Part shown: positions 57,933 to 64,000 of the stretch, piece after piece | Layout: every line of letters starts with the position of its first letter | Position numbering within the stretch: position 1 is the stretch's first letter | DNA from: Stromatinia cepivora | Taxonomy: Eukaryota > Ascomycota > Leotiomycetes > Helotiales > Sclerotiniaceae | Reading direction: 5' to 3' | Length of the DNA stretch: 64,000 nucleotides | Assembly (NCBI GenBank): GCA_014898415.1 | Contig: RCTD01000013.1 | Coordinates: 248,001-312,000 of the forward strand | The notes under the pieces: generated by a model | The model's input: the letters and a program-made list of their open reading frames with translations, nothing else | Databases searched by the model: none | Told to the model about the DNA's origin: nothing | Made by a program: the position numbers and the translations under genes

Positions 57933-60249
57933 TACCCCCTAGATCGAAAAGCGATTTGAAATAAATAGAAAAATATAGAAAATAGCAATTCATATAATTC
58001 GTGAATAAATATATAAAACAATTATAGATAAATATCAATAAAGAAGTGATATAATATATAAACCTGAAATAATCCTAGTATTTTTGGAATAAAGAAGAAT
58101 TTGATTGTATATAAATCGCAAATTTCTTTTGATCTTTAACTTGCTATCTATAATATTCTTCGAAATCAAGATTTTGAATAATAAAAGGAAAGTTTTTTGT
58201 TGAAAGAATATAAATAAATAATCGATCCTATAATATAGCAATTGAGAATATATATAGTTTTTAAATCATAATATATTGATTATAATAGTAAAATAAAATG
58301 AATGAATTTTTAAAGGTATATAAATCTCTTTTTTGTATTTTCGTTTTTGTTTTAATTAAGTTTTTATTGATCATTATTATATTTAAGATTTCAGGGTTTA
58401 AAAAGGTTAAGCAAACGAATTTCAATTGTGTTAAGCAAATGATAATTGAGAAAAAGGTTTTGAAAGAGTCGAATATGAAAAAAGATCCTAGTATTTCTTT
58501 GAAGGATTAATAAATCGAATAAAAAGAATTAATAAATCCAGTACAGATAATGAATCAAGATATCGATCTTTAAGAATATAGTTTAACTAAATTTGTTTTT
58601 AGAATGATATATAATCATTTATTTCAGAAATTGTTCCTCTTTATTGAAAGAATTGTTATTTATTATAATCAATTGTTTATTATAAATTCAAATAATAATT
58701 TGGAGGTACATTTCGTTCTTGAATTTTATTGTATAATTGAAAGGTTTTATTAATTCTATATTTGTAATTATCAAAATAAAAGTTGTTCGATAAAAGAAAG
58801 AAAAGAAAAAGGATTTCTTTATTTAATAACAACAATCTATTCGATCCTTCAATATTAGATTTTTCGGATAATAAATCAGATAAAAAAGAAAAAGAAAAAA
58901 GATTATCAAAAATTGCTGGTTTTCCAGCCAAAATAAGAGATAAAGAGAATCATAAAGAAAAGAACAATTATCTATATATTCGATATATGAAATTGTTAAT
59001 CATTAGAAAATATAATTTCTATAACAAATACTTTGTTAATTCTTTCAAACCGAATAATCATTGATATTAAAATTATGGTATTTATCTATATATTCCCTTA
59101 TTAATTTTCCTTTATTCTTTGATAGATTATTATATTATTGTTTATTAGTAAAATTCAAAAGTAAATTCTTCGTTTACCTCTTTATCTTTATAATATATTG
59201 ATCATTGATTATATAATCCAAATAAGGATATAGAATTATAATAAAGATGATACTGAAGATTGAAGAAAAGAAAGAAATTGTTTTTTTATTTTTATATTAT
59301 CATTCCTTTTCTCTTTATTATATTATTTACCGAAATCTTCGAAAGATTGAATGAAAGAAGTATATTGTGATTTCGGAAAGCAATAATAAAGATAAAAGAG
59401 AAAAAATGATAAAGAAAAAAAAGAAAAAAGAATGGATAGTATATCCAAAGAAAAAAGAAAGGAGGGATAAACTTTTGGCTTTTATAATATCGATGATATT
59501 AATAATTTCGATTGTTTTAATTGTTTTTTGTTTTTTGATTATTGTGGATAATCTAAAGGCTTTTTTTACTTGAATTTCAAGTTATTGAATTTAGAAAGAA
59601 ATTTATCCTTTTTCGAGGATAGGAAAGTAAAGAATAAAGAAATAATTGATTTTAATTGTTCTTTGTTTCCTAATGGATATAGAATATACAAATTGAAGTA
59701 TATTGTGGAAAAATATAATGGTTTGGAATATTAAATAGGACTCATTTTATTTATACTAAAGAAAAGAATTATAAGCTTTAGATTATCGTTATTCAAGCTT
59801 TTGATTATTATCATTTAAGTTTTAGATTGTTGTTATTTAAACTTTATAATTCTATTGTTTACATTTTGTAAATTGAAAAAGGATCAGAAATATTCGAACT
59901 TTTGTTTTGTAAGGTTCTTGATAAATCTATTAGCAATTATATTAATAATCGATAGATAGATTATATAAAAGTTCTTTTTTGAATATTCTTAATATAATTA
60001 TATATTTTGGATATCGATGTAATGTAGTTTTGTAATGATCTATTTGTTTTCACTAATTATTAATCTGATTGTTTATTGGTTATTATAGAAGATTATTATA
60101 AACTTTTTTATTATTAAATCGATTTCTTTTAAGAAATATAGGGTTATTATAATTTCTTTTGATATATATTCGATTCCGAGAAACTTTGTTTTGGTAATTG
60201 AGATAATTATAATGTTTTATTTGAATGTTTTCTATATAATTAAATTATC
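57933..60249. other. AT-rich DNA without identifiable element
   Basis: Open frames at 58298-58510, 58783-59064 and 59367-59573 are Lys/Asn/Ile-rich products of the base composition. Possible fragments of another retroelement gag, but I could not anchor them to a family. Confidence 0.4.
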
Positions 60250-60254
60250 GAAAA

Positions 60255-63200
60255 TGTGACGAACCCAACGAGCGTTTAGAGATCAATCTTAGAATTAAAA
60301 GCTATAGAGCTAAAGAGAGTGTACTATGAAGCTATATATATGATCGGTTCGAAGTTTAGTATTGTACTAGTCCAATCAGATGTGATTATATATATCTCGT
60401 AATACTATTCTCTTTTTCTGAAGAGTTCGCTTTGAATTTATTTAAAATAAATGATTTAAATACAAAATGATCATTAATTTTCTTTTGATAAAAATGTTTG
60501 ATATATAGATTATATTACAGTTAACGAATATATATTCATTATATTATATGCCTCCTCCAAATGATTTTCAAAATATCGATTATTGATCATCTCTTCTAAG
60601 TCCTTATTATTGTTACTTTCAGATTCAGTAATCAATATAATAGCCAGAATAGGCTTTTATTGATCTTGGATTCCTTGATATGGATTTAGCGGATAGGCTT
60701 GTATCTAATAAAAGATACTTTTATATTATATACATTTATTTTGTTTGTATAAAAGAGTTCTTTCAAAAAAGGAAAACTCGGGCATTTATATGCAGGGTAG
60801 AATCAAGGTATGATCGGGTTTGTCCGATTGGATATCAAAAGGGTTAAGGATATCAATGATATTAAGGTTGTTAATATCCATTGAATCGTAATTCCAAGAG
60901 TAGGATGGATTCTGTAATATATGTGGGGTTCTAGGTTTATTAGAATGGGATGATACAAGGAATCTATTCGTTGTGCGAATAATTAATTGTTGTATGACTT
61001 GAACAAAGTCGGAATAAAAATGAAGAAAAGAAAACTGTCACGAGATACACGTGATCGCGTCCGATCGGGCTAGTACAGTATTAAGCTCCGAGTCGATCAT
61101 ATATATAACTTTGTAGTATACTTTCTTTAGTTTTGTAGCTTTTAATTTTAAGGTTGATCTTTAAACGCTTATTGGGTTCGTTATATTATTAAAAGCTTTT
61201 TCAGATAAAAAATGGAATAATATTTGTATATGTTTATATATACTTCGTTTGTTTTTGTTTAGGTATATGTTTATATTCTTTCGCTTGTATATAAATCTTC
61301 TTGATATTATTCGAAGGTATTGTTTTTTTTCTTACTTTTAATTTCTAAGTTATGGATTACAATTCGATAAATCTTATGATTACAGAACTTCGTAGTAAAA
61401 TGATTCATTAGCGGAATGAAATCTCGTTCCTATACTCTCTAATTTTTGAATGCATTTTTGTTGTTTATATTCCTTCTTGTTCGAAACTCTCTTTCCCTGA
61501 TCCTGAAAAGTTCAATAGTAACTTTCAAAAGTTCGATATCTGGTTTCTTTCGATTCGAGCGAAACTACAAATAGATGGCACTGCGATCGGCAACTTTATA
61601 ATTCAATTTTATTATGTTTATTTCAATCTCGAATCTTATATATAAGTTATAGTATTATTTTAGTTTTCTTCTTTTAATCAAAACGTTCCTTTAGATTATA
61701 TAACGATCCTAGATCAATTTATATATATTTACAATAATCCGAATAAAATTCAAAAAGCCGAAAATAAATTATTCATTTTCAAACAAAGAATCGATTCTTT
61801 ATATACCTATATTATAAAATTCGAAAAAACTCTTTACAAAGCTAAAGATCAGAATTGACCCGATTCGAATAAAATCTCAATCTTTTGTAATGGACTCAAT
61901 ATTATTCTTAGAAATCGTCTTTCTCAATAACTTTCTCTTCCTTATTCTTATCCCGATTTTGTTCAGGTTATGTAATAACTAGTTGTTCATATAACAAATG
62001 GATTCCCTGTATCATTTCATTTTAGTAAGCCTAGAACCCTATATATATTGTAGAATCCATCCCACTTTCGGAACTACGATCCAATGAATGTTAGTAACCT
62101 TAATATCATTGGTACCCTTAGCCCTTTTAATATCCAATCGAACAAGTTCGATTGTATTTTGATTCTACCCCGTATACAAGTATCCGAGTTTTCTTTTTCT
62201 GAAAGAATTCTTTTGTACAAACAAAATAAATGTATACGATATAAAAGTAACTCTTATTAAATACAAATCTATTTGCTAGACCCGTATCAAGAAATCCGAG
62301 ATCGACAAAAGTCTATTTCAGTTATTATATTGACTACTGAACCCGAAAACGATGATGATGAGGATCTAGAAGAAATAATCAATGGCTGATATTTTGAAGA
62401 TCGTTTAGAGGAGGCATATAGTATAATGAATGCATATTCGTTAATTGTAATGCAATCCATATATCAGAAATTTTTATCAAAAGAAGATTAGTGATCATTT
62501 TGTACTTAAGTCATTCGTTTAAAATGAATTCGAAGTGAATTCTTCAGAAGAGGAGGATAATGTTATAAGATATATATGATCATGTCCGATCGGGCTAATA
62601 TAGTACTAAGCTCCAAACCGATTATATATATAGCTTCGTAATACACTCTCTTTAGCTCTGTAGCTTTTAATTCTAAGGTTGATCTCTAAACGCTCGTTGG
62701 GTTCGTCACAAAAACTATTGAGAAAGATGATTTCTAAAAATAACATTAAGTCTATTGCGAAAGGTTGAGATTTTATTCGAATTGGACTAATTCTGATCTT
62801 TGGTTTTGTAAAGGGTCCTTTCGAATTTTGTAATATAGATATATAGAGAATCGGTTCCTTGTTTAAAAATAAATAATTTGTCTTCGACTTTTTGAACTTT
62901 ATTCGGATTGTTGTAAACACATATAAATTGATCCAGGATCGTTATATAATCTAAAAGAATATTTTGATTTAAAAAAGAAAGTTGAGGTAATACTATAGTT
63001 TATATATAAGATTCAAGATTAAGGTAAATATAATAAAATTGAACTGTAGAATTATCGATCGCAGCGTTGTCTATTTGTAGTTTCACTCGAATCGAAGAAA
63101 ACCAGATATCGAACTTTTGAAAGCTATTATTGAACTTTTTAGGATCAAAAAGAGAAGATTTCGGATGAAAAGGAATATAAGCAATAAGAATATATTCGAG

Positions 63201-63610
63201 GATTAGGGAATATAGAAACAAGATTTCATTCCATTGATGAATCATTTCGCCACGAAATTCTACAATCACAAGGTTTATCGAATTGTAATCCATAACTTAG
63301 AAATTAAGGGTAAGAAAAAAGATAATATTTTCGAATAATATCAAGAAGATTTATATGTAAGCGAGAAAACAGAAGCGATGTATTTAGACAGGAGTAAGCG
63401 GAATGTGTATAAATATATACAGATATTATTCCATTTCTTATCTGGAAGAGCTTTTAATAATATAACGAATCCAATGAGTATTTAAAGATCAATTTTAGAA
63501 TTAAAAACTATAGAGTTAAAAAAAGTGTACTACAAAGCTATATATATGATCGGTTCGAAGCTTAGTACCGTACTAGCCCGATCGGACGCGATCACGTGTA
63601 TCTCGTGACA
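60255..63610 (-). mobile_element. F1 element copy 2 (outer), interrupted
   Basis: Minus-strand copy of the gag-only F1 family with LTRs at 60255-60404 (3') and 63461-63610 (5') and target duplication GAAAA (60250-60254 and 63611-63615). Removing the inserted copy 3 plus one AAAAC target leaves 1,676 bp, exactly the length of copy 1. Its Gag start (63293-63000) is the best preserved: MDYNSINLVIVEFRGEMIHQ, FQKFDIWFSSIRVKLQIDNA, without stops in 97 codons. Confidence 0.92.
61036..62710 (+). mobile_element. F1 element copy 3 (inner), inserted in copy 2
   Basis: 1,675 bp, LTRs 61036-61185 and 62561-62710, target duplication AAAAC (61031-61035 and 62711-62715) lying inside copy 2. The interior carries the same Gag-like frame as copy 1. 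Conserved segments include LEEIING and FLSKED near the end (62360-62490), with CGA to TGA and CAA to TAA changes. A purine-rich AGAAGAGGAGGATAA tract (62546-62560) lies just before the 3' LTR. Confidence 0.92.
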
Positions 63611-63615
63611 GAAAA

Positions 63616-64000
63616 GGGATAAAATGTATCTTTGGGATGATCAATGAATATCTGGATTATTTGTAAAAGAAGTATCTGAGAAGATAAGAAGTTGTGGTAT
63701 TTGATTATCGTTATATTGGATTACAAGATATTTTATATTTTATAAATATTATAAATAATGATTGATAGTTTTTATATAATCGTTTAATGGATTGATCAAA
63801 TAATAATTTAATTATAAAACAGTGAATGATATATTTGTTTTTATAATGATTATAGTATATAATATTGAATTTATTTTCTTTTGATATATTTTTATAATAT
63901 ATATAGGAGTTTGATCTTGATTTTTCCGAAATATTATTATCGGGAGTGGTATACTTGTTGTTTTGTTTGTTGCTTTGACTTTCTTAATAATCTTTTTAAT
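63616..64000. other. AT-rich edge, no feature
   Basis: Right end of the window, AT-rich with no frame or repeat boundary seen. Confidence 0.5.

Larger units (their letters stand above)
39381..64000. other. AT-rich, RIP-degraded retrotransposon block
   Basis: About 24.6 kb with extreme AT bias, essentially no intact gene and many LTR-element relics (listed separately). Coding relics carry stops at former Gln/Arg codons; G:C to A:T transitions dominate between copies of each repeat. It continues past the right edge of the window. The few open frames inside are chance or gag/pol fragments. Confidence 0.9.

Noticed and set aside
58298..59573. Three Lys/Ile-rich frames as possible genes
   Set aside because: Composition matches the AT-rich background; no family pattern; near RIPed repeats.
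1..64000. tRNA or rRNA genes
   Set aside because: Visual scan found no cloverleaf with A and B boxes and no rRNA segments; the tRNA-like 12-mer at 46017 is only a primer-site match. A tRNAscan run would settle it.

Overview
This window reads as nuclear DNA of a filamentous ascomycete. A Leotiomycete of the Botrytis/Sclerotinia/Monilinia type is my best guess, from the protein families present and the short 46-144 nt introns with CTAAC/CTAAT-like branch points; no search was run. It has two compartments. Positions 1 to about 39,380 are gene-bearing, with one repeat island at 3,300-6,160. From about 39,380 to 64,000 there is AT-rich, gene-free DNA made of nested LTR-retrotransposon wrecks. In these relics former Gln/Arg codons became stops (CAA/CAG to TAA/TAG, CGA to TGA), the signature of RIP (repeat-induced point mutation).

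Gene region, left to right: 3' part of a mitochondrial NAD(P) transhydrogenase; an LTR element island; a KAR9-like protein with a GAR (GAS2) domain; a secreted, probably GPI-anchored protein; phosphoserine aminotransferase, divergent from a short-chain dehydrogenase-like protein that has lost its catalytic residues; a coiled-coil protein; a Tc1/mariner-like MITE; two broken genes (a small fungal conserved family and an NLR with a NACHT domain and ankyrin-type motifs); an FMP32/CCDC90-type mitochondrial protein; an MFS transporter remnant; a Gag-like single-copy gene; a bZIP factor; a MARVEL-like membrane protein; and two small cysteine-rich genes of matching exon structure. They are independent housekeeping or accessory genes; I see no biosynthetic cluster.

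Repeat region: five LTR families could be delimited to the base. F1 (1,676 bp, 150-bp LTRs, three copies) and F2 (1,804 bp, 170-bp LTRs) show only a Gag-like frame and no pol, i.e. TR-GAG-like non-autonomous elements. One F1 copy sits inside another, and F2 sits inside a solo LTR of F3 (about 310 bp). F4 is a RIP-wrecked copia with 166-bp LTRs. F5 (2,959 bp, 163-bp LTRs, intact 5-bp target duplication) has a rearranged copia-derived interior, and an internal 12-nt stretch there matches the anticodon region of initiator tRNA-Met, pointing to half-tRNA priming. The strongest leads are the gag-only families, the chimeric F5, the Gag-like host gene, the paired Cys-rich genes and the SDR pseudoenzyme.
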